From JAVBPT01 sp031549455 (GTDB lineage: Bacteria; Bacillota; Clostridia; Lachnospirales; JAKSVV01): a stretch of DNA of 60,276 nucleotides. The notes beneath the pieces were generated by a model, which saw only the letters and a list, made by a program, of their open reading frames with translations, did no database searches and had not been told where the DNA came from. The translations under genes and the position numbers were made by a program. This document shows, piece by piece, positions 36,422 through 46,795 of this stretch. Every line of letters starts with the position of its first letter. Position 1 is the stretch's first letter. The stretch lies in the NCBI GenBank assembly GCA_031549455.1, contig JAVBPT010000007.1, positions 1 through 60,276 on the forward strand, written 5' to 3'.

Positions 36422-37657
36422 ATGATACCACTAGCGGAAAGGATCCGTGCAGAGAAAATTGAAAATGTGGTGGGGCAAAAGCATTTGCTTGCACCCGGGA
36501 AAGTACTACGCAAGCTTATTGAGCAGAATGAGTGTGTCAATATGATCTTTTATGGGCCCTCTGGGGTGGGAAAGACAACCGTTGCCAACATTCTAGCAAA
36601 CGGTGTGAAGAAGACTTTATATAAGCTCAATGCAACCAATGCTTCCGTAAAAGACATTCATGCGATTATTGCGGATCTTAATCGACTGGACACCCAAAAT
36701 GGGGTGGTTCTCTATCTGGATGAGATCCAAAACTTTAATAAAAAGCAGCAACAATCTCTTCTTGAATATGTGGAAAGAGGGGATATTACACTCATTGCAA
36801 GCACCACGGAAAATCCATATTTTTACGTCTATGGGGCACTTTTAAGCCGGTGCCTGGTTTTTGAGTTTAAAAAGATTGAACCGAGCGAGATTAAAGAATT
36901 CCTGGAGCGGGTTTGTGAAGAGGAGAAGATTGAGCTGGAAGAATCAGCCATTTTCCATATCTCGAACTTTGCAAACGGGGATATTCGGAGGGCTTTAAAT
37001 GTGATCGATATTCTAATGATCGATCACCCAAAAGGGAAAAAAATTACTTTGTCTGAGGTTGAGGATACAATCGGACTTAAATATATGGATTATGATAAAT
37101 ATGGAAACAACCATTACGATATTCTAAGTGCTTTTCAGAAGTCTATTCGGGGAAGTGACCCAGATGCGGCACTTCATTACTTGGCAAGGCTAATCGAGGC
37201 CGGAGACCTTTTCTCAATTATAAGAAGATTACTTGTGATTGCGGCAGAGGATGTGGGACTTGCCTACCCAAGCGCGATCACGGTTGTAAAATCTTGCACC
37301 GATGCGGCCAAAGAGGTGGGCTTTCCCGAGGCAAAGATTCCTCTTGCGGAGGCGGTCATCCTTCTTGCAATCTTACCAAAGTCAAACTCAGCCGTAGAGG
37401 GGATTGATGCTGCTCTTAGAGATCTCGAAACAAAGGATGTGGGAGCGATCCCGCTTCACATCCGTGACGTGAATAGCGCGATGAAGAAAAATAAAGGGAT
37501 GTATGTGTATCCTCATGATTATCCAAACCATTATGTGGATCAGGCTTATCTGCCAGAGAAGATTAAAAATCAGGTTTATTATGACTTTGGAAATAATAAG
37601 TTTGAGGATGGCTTGAAAAAATATTGGGAAGAAATAAAGAAAAGTGGTCAAAAATAA
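36422..37657 (+). CDS. rarA: Replication-associated recombination protein RarA (MgsA)
   Basis: 411 residues. It is an AAA+ ATPase of the clamp-loader type that acts at stalled replication forks. Walker A is GPSGVGKTT (about residue 42), Walker B YLDEIQ, and the sensor-1 region IASTTENPYF. The C-terminal MgsA-type domain holds SIRGSDPDAALHYLARL and AAEDVGLAYP. The ATG at 36422 is chosen for AAGGAG 6 bases upstream. gatC begins 40 bases later with no obvious terminator between. Confidence 0.94.
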   Translation: MIPLAERIRAEKIENVVGQKHLLAPGKVLRKLIEQNECVNMIFYGPSGVGKTTVANILANGVKKTLYKLNATNASVKDIHAIIADLNRLDTQNGVVLYLDEIQNFNKKQQQSLLEYVERGDITLIASTTENPYFYVYGALLSRCLVFEFKKIEPSEIKEFLERVCEEEKIELEESAIFHISNFANGDIRRALNVIDILMIDHPKGKKITLSEVEDTIGLKYMDYDKYGNNHYDILSAFQKSIRGSDPDAALHYLARLIEAGDLFSIIRRLLVIAAEDVGLAYPSAITVVKSCTDAAKEVGFPEAKIPLAEAVILLAILPKSNSAVEGIDAALRDLETKDVGAIPLHIRDVNSAMKKNKGMYVYPHDYPNHYVDQAYLPEKIKNQVYYDFGNNKFEDGLKKYWEEIKKSGQK

Positions 37658-37697
37658 AAATATATGTTATGATGATTTTAATACTGGAGGGAAATAA

Positions 37698-37982
37698 ATG
37701 ATAACAGAAAAAGAGATTGAAAAAATAGCAACGCTTTCAAGGTTAAAGCTAACGGAGGAAGAACTTAAAAAATTTCAGAAAGACATCAGCAATATTCTGG
37801 ATTATGCCAACAAGATTAATGAGATTAATACGGATAGTGTGGATGATACCATTCTGGAAAGAAACGATTTGTATACATTAAGAGCGGATGAAGTAAAAGA
37901 GTCGATGGAACGAGACAAGATGTTAAAGAATGCAAAAGAAACCCAGTACGGCTGTTTTTATGTCAGTAAAAGTGTGGATTAG
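37698..37982 (+). CDS. gatC: Asp/Glu-tRNA amidotransferase subunit C
   Basis: 94 residues. GatC wraps around GatA and stabilises the GatCAB complex. The family pattern KIATLSRLKLTEEELKKFQK at the N-terminus and a C-terminal half ending in YGCFYVSKSVD are typical. GGAGGG precedes the ATG. gatA starts 8 bases later. Confidence 0.94.
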   Translation: MITEKEIEKIATLSRLKLTEEELKKFQKDISNILDYANKINEINTDSVDDTILERNDLYTLRADEVKESMERDKMLKNAKETQYGCFYVSKSVD

Positions 37983-37990
37983 GGGTAAAC

Positions 37991-39454
37991 ATGGAATTAG
38001 ATCAATTGACTGTAAAAGAATTAGTGGAAAGGTTAAAGAATAAAGAGGTGTCGGCGGTAGAACTCACAGAAGGGTACCTAGACCGTATTCATAAATTGGA
38101 TGATGTGCTGGGTGCATTCATTACGGTGAGCGAGGAAGAAGCGCTTCAAGCAGCCAAGGCTTCGGATGAAAAAAGGGCAAGTCAAAAAGAGGTTGGAGCA
38201 TTAGAAGGGGTTCCGGTGGCGATCAAAGATTGCATCTGTACGAACGGCATTCGAACGACCTGTGCCTCACGCATGCTTTCGGACTTTATCCCGCCATATG
38301 ATGCCACAGTGGTGTCAAAGTTAAAGGAGGCGGGGGCCATCCTTCTTGGAAAAACAAATATGGATGAGTTTGCGATGGGCGTTTCCACCGAGAACTCCTC
38401 TTTTAAGAAAACAAAAAATCCTTGGAATATACAAAAGGTACCAGGGGGATCATCCGGAGGCAGCGTGGTAGCGGTTGCGAGCGGAATGAGTCCTTTTAGT
38501 CTTGGATCCGATACGGGTGGATCAATCAGACAACCTGCTTCTTACTGCGGACTGGTGGGTTTAAAGCCAACCTATGGAGCAGTATCAAGATACGGTTTGG
38601 TGGCCTATGCCTCCTCTTTTGACCAGATTGGTCCATGTACCAAAACGGTATATGATAGCGCATTGGTGATGAATACCATTGCGGGAAGAGACGAAAAAGA
38701 CGCCACTTCGAAAGAAAGAAATTGCTTGGATTATACAAAGAACCTGGGTGAAGAGATTAGGGGGATGAAGGTTGCGATTCCGACTGACTTCTTTGGTCAA
38801 GGCGTGGATGCTGAGGTAAAAGAAAAGGTACTTGCGAGCGCAAAAAAATTAGAAAAACTAGGGGCGATTGTTTCTGAAATTTCGATGCCGATCGCTTCTG
38901 ATCTGATTCCGGTTTATTATACGATTACCTGCGCAGAGGCTTCTTCAAACCTTGCGCGGTATGACGGGATACGCTATGGGTATAAGGCAGAAAAATATAA
39001 GGATCTTGAGGAACTCTATAGCATTACACGGGCAGAGGGGTTTGGACGTGAGGTGAAAAGGAGAATCATCCTGGGTACCTATGTGCTGTCTTCCGGGTAC
39101 TATGACGCGTACTACAAGAAAGCACAAAAAGTACGAGCGCTCATTAAAGAAGAGTATAAAAAGGTGTTTGGCATGCACGACATTATTCTGACACCGGTGG
39201 CACCGACGGTTGCATTTGACTTTGGAAAGACCGATACAAACCCACTTGAGGCTTATCTAAATGACATTTGTACCGTACCGGTTAACGTGTCCGGAATTCC
39301 TGCAATGAGTTTGAATTGTGGGTTTAATGAGGAGGGTCTTCCAATCGGTGTACAACTCTGTGGAAACCACTTCATGGAGCAAGACCTCTTAAGGGTGGGT
39401 TATGCACTTGAGGCAGAACTGCATCTTAATAATGTACCGAAGTTGGAGGTGTGA
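37991..39454 (+). CDS. gatA: Asp/Glu-tRNA amidotransferase subunit A
   Basis: 487 residues. GatA hydrolyses glutamine and passes ammonia to GatB, converting Glu-tRNA-Gln (or Asp-tRNA-Asn) to the amide. The amidase triad is complete: Lys79 (VAIKD), cis-Ser154 (GGSSGGS) and nucleophile Ser178 (DTGGSIRQP), the same numbering as the well-studied Gram-positive enzyme. gatB starts 1 base after the stop. Confidence 0.96.
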   Translation: MELDQLTVKELVERLKNKEVSAVELTEGYLDRIHKLDDVLGAFITVSEEEALQAAKASDEKRASQKEVGALEGVPVAIKDCICTNGIRTTCASRMLSDFIPPYDATVVSKLKEAGAILLGKTNMDEFAMGVSTENSSFKKTKNPWNIQKVPGGSSGGSVVAVASGMSPFSLGSDTGGSIRQPASYCGLVGLKPTYGAVSRYGLVAYASSFDQIGPCTKTVYDSALVMNTIAGRDEKDATSKERNCLDYTKNLGEEIRGMKVAIPTDFFGQGVDAEVKEKVLASAKKLEKLGAIVSEISMPIASDLIPVYYTITCAEASSNLARYDGIRYGYKAEKYKDLEELYSITRAEGFGREVKRRIILGTYVLSSGYYDAYYKKAQKVRALIKEEYKKVFGMHDIILTPVAPTVAFDFGKTDTNPLEAYLNDICTVPVNVSGIPAMSLNCGFNEEGLPIGVQLCGNHFMEQDLLRVGYALEAELHLNNVPKLEV

Positions 39455-39455
39455 G

Positions 39456-40898
39456 ATGGCAAGAAGTGATTATGAAATGGTGGCAGGGCTTGAGATCCAT
39501 GCCGAGCTAAAAACGAAAACAAAGATGTATTGCGCTTGTAAGACAGACTTTGGGGCGGAACCCAATACACAAATCTGCCCAGTCTGTCTTGGCCTTCCTG
39601 GAACACTTCCAGTACTCAATGAGAAAGCGATTGACTTTGCTGTGGCAGCGGGGCTAGCCATGGATTGTTCGATTCGAGAAATTTCAAAACAAGACCGAAA
39701 GAATTATTATTATCCAGATCTTCCGAAGGCCTATCAAATCTCTCAATATGATCTTCCACTTTGTTATGATGGAGTGGTTTTGATCGAAACACCAGAGGGT
39801 GAAAAAAAGATCGGGATCACCAGAATACACATCGAAGAGGATGCGGGCAAGCTTTTAAATGAGGGGATTACAGGAACGCTGATTGATTACAATCGTGGAG
39901 GAGTACCACTGATTGAGATTGTATCCGAGCCTGACTTACGAAGCATTGAAGAGACCAAAATCTATTTTGAAACTGTAAAGACCATTTTAAGATATATTGG
40001 TGTTTCAGATTGTAAGATGGAAGAAGGTTCTTTGCGTTGTGATATCAATGTCTCTGTCCGACGAAAGGGCGATCCCAAGTTGGGGACAAGGTGTGAGCTT
40101 AAAAATATGAATTCCTTCACTCAGGCAGTCCGCGCAATGGAGTATGAGATGAATCGGCAAATTGACCTGATCGAGAGTGGTGAGAAAGTCATTCAAGAAA
40201 CCAGGCGGTTCATTCCGGAAAAAAATAGGACAGAAAGCATGAGAACAAAAGAGGAATCTCAAGATTACAGATACTTTCCGGAACCGGACATTATGCCGAT
40301 TGTGGTGCCACGTGACAAGATAGAGAAGATTCGAAATACCCTTCCGGAGCTGCCAAAAGCAAAAAAAGAAAAATATATAAAAGAGTACCAGCTAACGGAA
40401 TACGATGCAAATTTACTCACAGAGTATATCAAAGTGGCCACCTATTTCGAAAGGGCTATTCAAAAAGTAAAAACACCAAAAACGGTTGCAAACATGATAA
40501 TCTCGGATTTTTATTCTCGTTTTACAAAGGAAGAGGAAAAAGAGACCTTCTGCGTTCCAATCGAGGCAGAGGATTTAGGAGAACTTGTGAGCCTCATTGA
40601 AGCGGGCGAGATTAGTAAAAATATTGCCAAAAATGTGCTAACAAAAATGTGGGATACAGGCAAAAAGGCAAAAGAAGTGATTGCCAATGAGGGCTTAAAG
40701 TCTATGGATTCAGACGATGAGCTCATGCAGGTGGTTACAAAAATATTGGATGAACAGCCTCAATCAGTGGCAGATTATAAAGCGGGACGAGAAAGAGCCA
40801 TCAAAGCGCTGATGGGCGGGATCATGAAAGAGACACGTGGAAGTGCAAATCCTGAAAAGGTAAATAAACTTCTACTGGATGCGCTTAGTAAGAGGTAA
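39456..40898 (+). CDS. gatB: Asp/Glu-tRNA amidotransferase subunit B
   Basis: 480 residues. GatB phosphorylates the misacylated tRNA and transamidates it with ammonia from GatA. Visible are the start VAGLEIHAEL, zinc cysteines (CACK and CPVC), LPKAYQISQYDLPL, a long helical domain and the C-terminal YqeY-like tail (GGIMKETRGSANPEKVNKLL). The ATG at 39456 follows GGAGGTG; the longer frame from 39402 lies inside gatA. addA begins 2 bases after the stop. Confidence 0.96.
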   Translation: MARSDYEMVAGLEIHAELKTKTKMYCACKTDFGAEPNTQICPVCLGLPGTLPVLNEKAIDFAVAAGLAMDCSIREISKQDRKNYYYPDLPKAYQISQYDLPLCYDGVVLIETPEGEKKIGITRIHIEEDAGKLLNEGITGTLIDYNRGGVPLIEIVSEPDLRSIEETKIYFETVKTILRYIGVSDCKMEEGSLRCDINVSVRRKGDPKLGTRCELKNMNSFTQAVRAMEYEMNRQIDLIESGEKVIQETRRFIPEKNRTESMRTKEESQDYRYFPEPDIMPIVVPRDKIEKIRNTLPELPKAKKEKYIKEYQLTEYDANLLTEYIKVATYFERAIQKVKTPKTVANMIISDFYSRFTKEEEKETFCVPIEAEDLGELVSLIEAGEISKNIAKNVLTKMWDTGKKAKEVIANEGLKSMDSDDELMQVVTKILDEQPQSVADYKAGRERAIKALMGGIMKETRGSANPEKVNKLLLDALSKR

Positions 40899-40900
40899 GT

Positions 40901-43900
40901 ATGAAGTGGTCTCATAAACAAGAATTAGCCATTTCGGCGAAAGATAAAAACATTTTGGTATCGGCCAACGCGGGCTCTGGCAAAACGGCGGTTCTTGCAG
41001 AAAGAGTGCTCCGTATTGTTCTAGAAGAGAAGGTTGGTATCGACCAATTTCTGATTGTGACTTTTACAAGTCTTGCAGCAGATGAGATGAGACAAAGAAT
41101 TCATGAAAAGTTTATGGATATTTTAAAGACAAAGGATGAAGAGTTTATCAAAATGCAGACACTTCTTGTGAATCTTGCAAACATTTCGACTCTTCATTCT
41201 TTTGGCTTGTCACTCATTCGGGACTATTTCTATCTCCTCTCATTAGACCCCACTTTTAAAATCGCGGATGAGATCGAGATGAGGGTGTTAAAGTCGGAAA
41301 TAGTGAATCAACTGTTTGAGCGCTATTATAAAGAAGGGGATAAACAGTTTTTTGATGCGATGAGCACCTTCTCAACAATTCGAAATGATGATGGATTGAA
41401 AAAAGAGATTTTTAAAATCGTGGATTTTGTATCAAGTCTTCCCGATCCGGAGGCATTTCTGAAACAGAATCAAGAAAAAAGAATGGAGACCGTGACAAAT
41501 ACGACGGCCTACGATATGATTCTTCAAGAGACCAAAAAGAGCATTGAAGAGGCGGTCAATGTTTTATGGGAGAATCAGGATCTATCCCTTACATTTGAAG
41601 AGGATAGGACGCTTTTAAAAGAGCTATTGAACCGGATGGAGCAAGGATACAAAGCGGCTTATCCGTATATCCATGCAATGGCGTTTTCAAGGATCAAATA
41701 TCCGAAAGAGAGTACGGAGGAGAATAAGGAAAAAGCCAAGAAGATACGGGAGGTTTACTGCAAAGGGATCGTTTCAGAGATAAAGCAAAAATACTTTGCG
41801 AAAGAGGAGGAGGCGATTTTAAAAGAGGAAGAGACTGTTTCCCGCAGCAGGTCCTTTCTGGTTTCACTGGTTTTGCAGTTTATGAAAGCGTTTAGTGAGG
41901 AAAAGAGGAGGCGAAATGTATTGGAGTTTAATGACATTGAGCACTTTACACTCGAGCTACTTTTAAACCCACAAATTCAAAGCGCTATGCGTCAAAAATT
42001 TAGATATGTGATTGTGGATGAATATCAAGACATCAGTCCGCTGCAGGAGGAAATCTTAAAGCGTGTGAGCATATATGAAGGCAGAATCCCAAACCTATTT
42101 ATGGTGGGGGATATCAAACAGAGCATTTATAAGTTCAGAAAAGCGGAACCGGAAATCTTTGCGCAAAAGTATAACCATTTCAAGACAGAAGGAGAAGGAG
42201 AAAACCAGCGAATTGATCTGAATCAAAATTATAGGAGTAGACAGGAAGTTTTAAGTAGCATAAATTGTATATTTAAAAGAATTATGATAAAAGAGATTGG
42301 GGAGATTGCGTATGATGAGAATATGGAACTGACCTATGGCGATCTCTATGATTTGAATTCCTCATGTGATTATCAAACAGAAATGATGCTCATTCCCTCT
42401 CCCGAGAACCCGAATGAGGCGGAGGAGCCTGTAAAAAATATTGAACTAGAAGCAGAGTCGGTCTCCTTTAAAATCAAAGAGCTGGTTGATCAAGGGTTTA
42501 GAATATACGACATGAAGGCGGGTGGTTACCGAACGGTTTCTTATAAGGACTTTGCCATTTTATTCAGATCCATGAAAAACGTTGGCAATGTTTTTTATGA
42601 GACACTGGTTCGAAATAACATCCCGGTGGTGATGAACGAGAGTACTCTCTTTATACAGACCCAGGAGGTGCAGACCATCTTGTGCATTTTAAAGGCGTTA
42701 GACAATCCATATGATGAGATCTCGATGCTCACCATCCTTTATTCACCCATTTTTAAATTCACACCGGATGAACTCACATTGATTCGGACTGACCGAATTC
42801 ATGGTTTTTTCGAGAGTCTACATAAGCATAGAAAGGATGAGCGGTTGCAAGCAAAGATCCAAAGATTTTTTGTCCTTTATGAGAAGTGGAGCACAGTCGT
42901 GCAAGAAGAGTCTATTAGTAGCCTGGTGCAGCTGATTTATGAGGACACGGAATATAGAAATCAGATGATGAATTATAAAAATAGTGATGAACGGGTGAAC
43001 AACCTAAATTATTTGTTGGAAGTAATTTATGATTTTGAAAAAGGTAGAAACGCGGGGTTGTATGATTTTATCCGTTATGTTAAAAGTATTGAGGGGGAAG
43101 AAGCTGATATTAAGCTTGTAAAAGAGGTGGACTACGGGGACAGCGTAAAGATCATGAGTGTACACAAAAGCAAGGGTCTTGAGTTTCCAATTGTTTTTTT
43201 ACCAGCTCTTTCAAGAAAATTTAATGTGAGCGATACAAGAGAAGGTGTGCTCATTGACAAAGAATTGGGAATTGAAATCGGACATGTTGATCTTGACACA
43301 TCCACTTCTGGCAAAACACTTTTTCTCAATGCGGCGCAGCAAAAAACAAGGATGGAGGCTTTGGCTGAAGAGATCCGGATTTTATATGTTGCAATGACTA
43401 GAGCTAGAGAAAAATTATTTTTAGTATCGGCGGTGGATGATTTAGAGAAAAAATTTGAGAGCTGGTCAGACCATAAAAGAGAGGGAAGAATAAATTATAA
43501 CTATTTGAAAAATGCATACAGTTTCCTGGAGTTAATGGGACCTGTTTTAGTAGAAGAGAGAACCGAACAAAAAAACATTCGAATTACGGAATGGCTAGAA
43601 CAAAAGATGGCGCCGTGGGAAGAACAGAAAACATGGTTTGATGTTTCAGAGTTCTTTCATCTATCAGAGGAGACAGAGGATTTTGTGTACCCATATCAGG
43701 CGCTTAGCCGGATCAAACAAAAAATGTCGGTTACCGAATTAAAACAAAAGCAAAATCAAGAGTTACATATAGAAAGGTCATTCCAAAAATATGTAAGAGC
43801 CGGAGGGCAGGAGGATCTTCTTCAGGGAGCGAAGCTCGGAACAGTTGTTCACAATGTTCTGAAGATGATTGATGCCGAGAACTTAGCGGTGCTTAAGGAA

Positions 43901-44317
43901 AAACTAGATGGGTTGCTGCAAGAGGGAAAGCTCACCAAGCTTGAGAGGGAGAGTATAGACTCAAATCAGCTGATGCTCTATTTTAACTCACCTCTTGCAA
44001 GGCGAATTAGGGAGGCGAAAGAGGTGAGGCGTGAGATGCCTTTCATGATGAAGAAGGATGTAAGGGCGATTTATCCAGAGGTTTCATCAAAGGATGACTT
44101 TGTGATTATACAGGGGATCATGGATTGTTTGTTTTTTGAGGAAGACGGATGTGTGATCTTAGATTATAAAACGGACAAGGGAAATCCCAGAGAGCTTGCA
44201 AAAGAATACAAAGCACAGTTGGATCTTTATGAGGAAGCGATTCAAAATATTTTTGGCTGGAGAGTGAAACAGAAAATTCTATATTTTGTACGTACTGGAG
44301 AGGAGATCGAGGTGTAG
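40901..44317 (+). CDS. addA: ATP-dependent helicase/nuclease subunit A
   Basis: 1138 residues. It is a UvrD-type superfamily 1 helicase with a C-terminal PD-(D/E)xK nuclease. Walker A is ANAGSGKT (22-29), Walker B VIVDEYQDIS, motif IV-like LNQNYRSR, and motif V/VI SVHKSKGLEFPIV with YVAMTRAREK. The nuclease motif has D1088 and K1090 (ILDYKT), preceded by QGIMD. AddAB processes double-strand breaks for recombination. The partner AddB is normally encoded directly upstream; here gatB occupies that place, so addB must be elsewhere or absent. It starts 2 bases after gatB and may be read from the gat transcript. Confidence 0.9.
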   Translation: MKWSHKQELAISAKDKNILVSANAGSGKTAVLAERVLRIVLEEKVGIDQFLIVTFTSLAADEMRQRIHEKFMDILKTKDEEFIKMQTLLVNLANISTLHSFGLSLIRDYFYLLSLDPTFKIADEIEMRVLKSEIVNQLFERYYKEGDKQFFDAMSTFSTIRNDDGLKKEIFKIVDFVSSLPDPEAFLKQNQEKRMETVTNTTAYDMILQETKKSIEEAVNVLWENQDLSLTFEEDRTLLKELLNRMEQGYKAAYPYIHAMAFSRIKYPKESTEENKEKAKKIREVYCKGIVSEIKQKYFAKEEEAILKEEETVSRSRSFLVSLVLQFMKAFSEEKRRRNVLEFNDIEHFTLELLLNPQIQSAMRQKFRYVIVDEYQDISPLQEEILKRVSIYEGRIPNLFMVGDIKQSIYKFRKAEPEIFAQKYNHFKTEGEGENQRIDLNQNYRSRQEVLSSINCIFKRIMIKEIGEIAYDENMELTYGDLYDLNSSCDYQTEMMLIPSPENPNEAEEPVKNIELEAESVSFKIKELVDQGFRIYDMKAGGYRTVSYKDFAILFRSMKNVGNVFYETLVRNNIPVVMNESTLFIQTQEVQTILCILKALDNPYDEISMLTILYSPIFKFTPDELTLIRTDRIHGFFESLHKHRKDERLQAKIQRFFVLYEKWSTVVQEESISSLVQLIYEDTEYRNQMMNYKNSDERVNNLNYLLEVIYDFEKGRNAGLYDFIRYVKSIEGEEADIKLVKEVDYGDSVKIMSVHKSKGLEFPIVFLPALSRKFNVSDTREGVLIDKELGIEIGHVDLDTSTSGKTLFLNAAQQKTRMEALAEEIRILYVAMTRAREKLFLVSAVDDLEKKFESWSDHKREGRINYNYLKNAYSFLELMGPVLVEERTEQKNIRITEWLEQKMAPWEEQKTWFDVSEFFHLSEETEDFVYPYQALSRIKQKMSVTELKQKQNQELHIERSFQKYVRAGGQEDLLQGAKLGTVVHNVLKMIDAENLAVLKEKLDGLLQEGKLTKLERESIDSNQLMLYFNSPLARRIREAKEVRREMPFMMKKDVRAIYPEVSSKDDFVIIQGIMDCLFFEEDGCVILDYKTDKGNPRELAKEYKAQLDLYEEAIQNIFGWRVKQKILYFVRTGEEIEV

Positions 44318-44365
44318 AAATCATTTAAGTTGATTAAAATTGAAATAGGAAAGGGGGCCTTAAAG

Positions 44366-46195
44366 ATGATTAGACATACTGCTCCATACAATGTTTCGCA
44401 GATATTTTCAAATGAGAAAAGTATCTTATATAAGATACCAAAGTATCAAAGGGAGTATACCTGGGGAACAAAAGAGTGGAATTTATTGTTCGATGATATC
44501 GTGGAAAACGGAAACGGGTATTTTTTGGGATCGATCATTTGTGTTGATTCAAGCAACAATGCAATGGGAGATACTATTTTAGAAGTAATTGATGGACAAC
44601 AGAGAGTGACATCCTTATCACTTTTATTGTTGGCATTATACGAAAAAATAAGCAAGTTTAAGGAGAGTTTTAATGAGGAGGAGGTTACCAATCTCGTGAA
44701 TATTAAAAGGGAATTGGTGACGCAAAAGGACGACTTTCATAGGCCGAGGCTTGTCCCCCAAATCCAAAACAACAACATGGATGACTATTTGAGTTTGCTG
44801 ACAGAGAAGGGACTTCTAAAAGACTATGAAAAGAAACCAAATGCCGGCAATAGGAGAATATATCGTGCATATTATCACTTTTCAAATTTGATTGAAAAAG
44901 AGGTGGTGGAAGAGTTAAAGGAAGATGATAGTTTAACAGAAGTAAAAATCCTATTTGATCTGGTGAACAAATTTAATTCGGCGGTCATTGTGACAATAGA
45001 GGTGGAGACGCATAAAGATGCGTACATGCTTTTTGAGTCGCTGAATAATAGAGGAGTTCCCTTATCTGCAATTGACTTGCTGAAGAATTTGCTGATTAGC
45101 ATATCGGACAATCAAGGGAAGGCAGAAGAATGTTATTCGAGATGGAAAAAGATACTTAGATATTTGGGAGATGACTACGCTGTGCAAGAACGTTTTTTTA
45201 GACAGTATTATAACGCATACCGTGAACATCTAAATAAGCCTTTCCCCAATGAGGGGAAAACAAAATACTATCTTGGATATTTGGCGACGAAAACGACGCT
45301 TCTGGATATCTATGAAAAGATAATTAAATTGAACTATGAAGAGTTTTTAGATAATGTAGAAATAGAGGCCAGGAATTATTCTATTCTTATCAATAATGCC
45401 AGCGAGGAAGATGCAATTTGTGACCTGGAAAGACCATTGTTAAACCTTGAGAAAATTCAGGGATCACCATCCTATCTGCTTCTACTATATTTATTAACGA
45501 ACAGGGATGACTTGGGAATGGACAACCAAATATTGATAGAGGTAATCAATTACCTGACCAAATTTTTTGTTCGAAGGAATATAACAGACTTTCCGAACAC
45601 AAGGAATCTAAATAAAATATTTATGGACATCGTGGCGGGCATATCTACAAAGAAGGGGAAAGAAGCATTGGCATTCATCAAATCAGAACTCAAAGAAAAT
45701 GCATCTGGTGATCCGATATTTGAAGAAAAGTTGCGGGGCCCATTGTACTATGCAAATGTTGATAGCACACGATTTTTGCTTTGCTATTACGAAGAAAAAT
45801 GCAAGACAAATGAGATTTATACGGATCTTTGGGAAAAGGATAAAAATAGTAAGTATATATGGACAATTGAACATATTTTTCCGGAAGGAGAAAACATTCC
45901 AAACAGCTGGGTTGATATGATTGCGGATGGGGATAAGGATCTAGCCTATGAATATTTGAACAATTATGTTCATACACTAGGAAATCTTACGATTACTGGA
46001 TACAATCAAAACCTTAGCAATTTAGCCTTTAGAGAGAAAAAGGACAGGACAAACAAAGAAGGAAATTATATAGGATATAAAAACGGACTCAAACTGAATG
46101 AGGATGTTGTGAATCAAGAAAGTTGGAAGATAGAGAATATAAAATCGAGAACGGATAAACTGGTCAAAGATTTTATAGAAGACTTCAAACTATAA
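44366..46195 (+). CDS. DUF262-DUF1524 (GmrSD-like) defence-type protein
   Basis: 609 residues. The N-terminal DUF262 domain, a ParB/sulfiredoxin-like NTPase fold, shows IPKYQREYTW (24-33) and DGQQR (76-80). The C-terminal DUF1524 domain is an HNH-type nuclease with EHIFPE (E502, H503) and GNLTITGYNQNLSN about 40 residues later. Fused proteins of this design (GmrSD, BrxU) are type IV restriction systems that cut modified phage DNA. The ATG at 44366 is chosen for GGGGG about 8 bases upstream; an earlier start has no site. It lies in a small accessory islet with a NUDIX gene and gene debris. Confidence 0.87.
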   Translation: MIRHTAPYNVSQIFSNEKSILYKIPKYQREYTWGTKEWNLLFDDIVENGNGYFLGSIICVDSSNNAMGDTILEVIDGQQRVTSLSLLLLALYEKISKFKESFNEEEVTNLVNIKRELVTQKDDFHRPRLVPQIQNNNMDDYLSLLTEKGLLKDYEKKPNAGNRRIYRAYYHFSNLIEKEVVEELKEDDSLTEVKILFDLVNKFNSAVIVTIEVETHKDAYMLFESLNNRGVPLSAIDLLKNLLISISDNQGKAEECYSRWKKILRYLGDDYAVQERFFRQYYNAYREHLNKPFPNEGKTKYYLGYLATKTTLLDIYEKIIKLNYEEFLDNVEIEARNYSILINNASEEDAICDLERPLLNLEKIQGSPSYLLLLYLLTNRDDLGMDNQILIEVINYLTKFFVRRNITDFPNTRNLNKIFMDIVAGISTKKGKEALAFIKSELKENASGDPIFEEKLRGPLYYANVDSTRFLLCYYEEKCKTNEIYTDLWEKDKNSKYIWTIEHIFPEGENIPNSWVDMIADGDKDLAYEYLNNYVHTLGNLTITGYNQNLSNLAFREKKDRTNKEGNYIGYKNGLKLNEDVVNQESWKIENIKSRTDKLVKDFIEDFKL

Positions 46196-46249
46196 AACAA
46201 GGAACGCGCAAAAAGTAATGAGGACTTTCATATAAGAGGAGGGGATTTA

Positions 46250-46795
46250 ATGGAAGAGCTTATAGATGTTTTGGATGAAAATGGGATAAAAACAGGGGAA
46301 ATACTACCAAGAAAAGAAGTGCATAAAAGAGGTCTCTGGCATAGGATTATTGTTGTTGCGATTATAAACGAAAAAAATCAAATTTTAATGCAACAACGCT
46401 CAGAGAAAAAAGACAAAAATCCCAATATGTGGGACATTTCTGTTACGGGGCATTTATCTACTGGCCAAGATTCATTAACAGCAGCAGCCAGAGAGATTAG
46501 CGAAGAGGTAACGGTGAGTCTCGGTTATAATGTTGAAGTAAAAGATTTTAGATTTATGTTTTCATACAGGAAAGAAGAACAGGTGAGTGGAGAACACTAT
46601 GATAGGCAATATTATGATTTTTTTATTTTAAGGCAAAATGGACTTGTTACAGATAATCTAAAGTTTCAGCTTAGTGAAGTTAAAGCAATAAAATTTGTTA
46701 GTATAACAGAACTAAACGAGATGAGAGAAAACGATCAAGTTGTTAAAAGAGACGAATGTTATAATGAATTAGCAAATTACTTATTTAGATTATAG
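46250..46795 (+). CDS. NUDIX hydrolase, isopentenyl-isomerase-like
   Basis: 181 residues. The NUDIX box runs from G67 (GHLSTGQDSLTAAAREISEE) and keeps R81, E82, E85 and E86; the first acidic position is Gln, as in part of this subgroup. The MEELIDVLDENG start and VHKRGLWHRIIVVAII place it with YfcD/Idi-like NUDIX proteins, whose substrates are mostly unknown. GAGGAGGGG precedes the ATG. It follows the DUF262 gene by about 55 bases and may be carried with it. Confidence 0.88.
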   Translation: MEELIDVLDENGIKTGEILPRKEVHKRGLWHRIIVVAIINEKNQILMQQRSEKKDKNPNMWDISVTGHLSTGQDSLTAAAREISEEVTVSLGYNVEVKDFRFMFSYRKEEQVSGEHYDRQYYDFFILRQNGLVTDNLKFQLSEVKAIKFVSITELNEMRENDQVVKRDECYNELANYLFRL

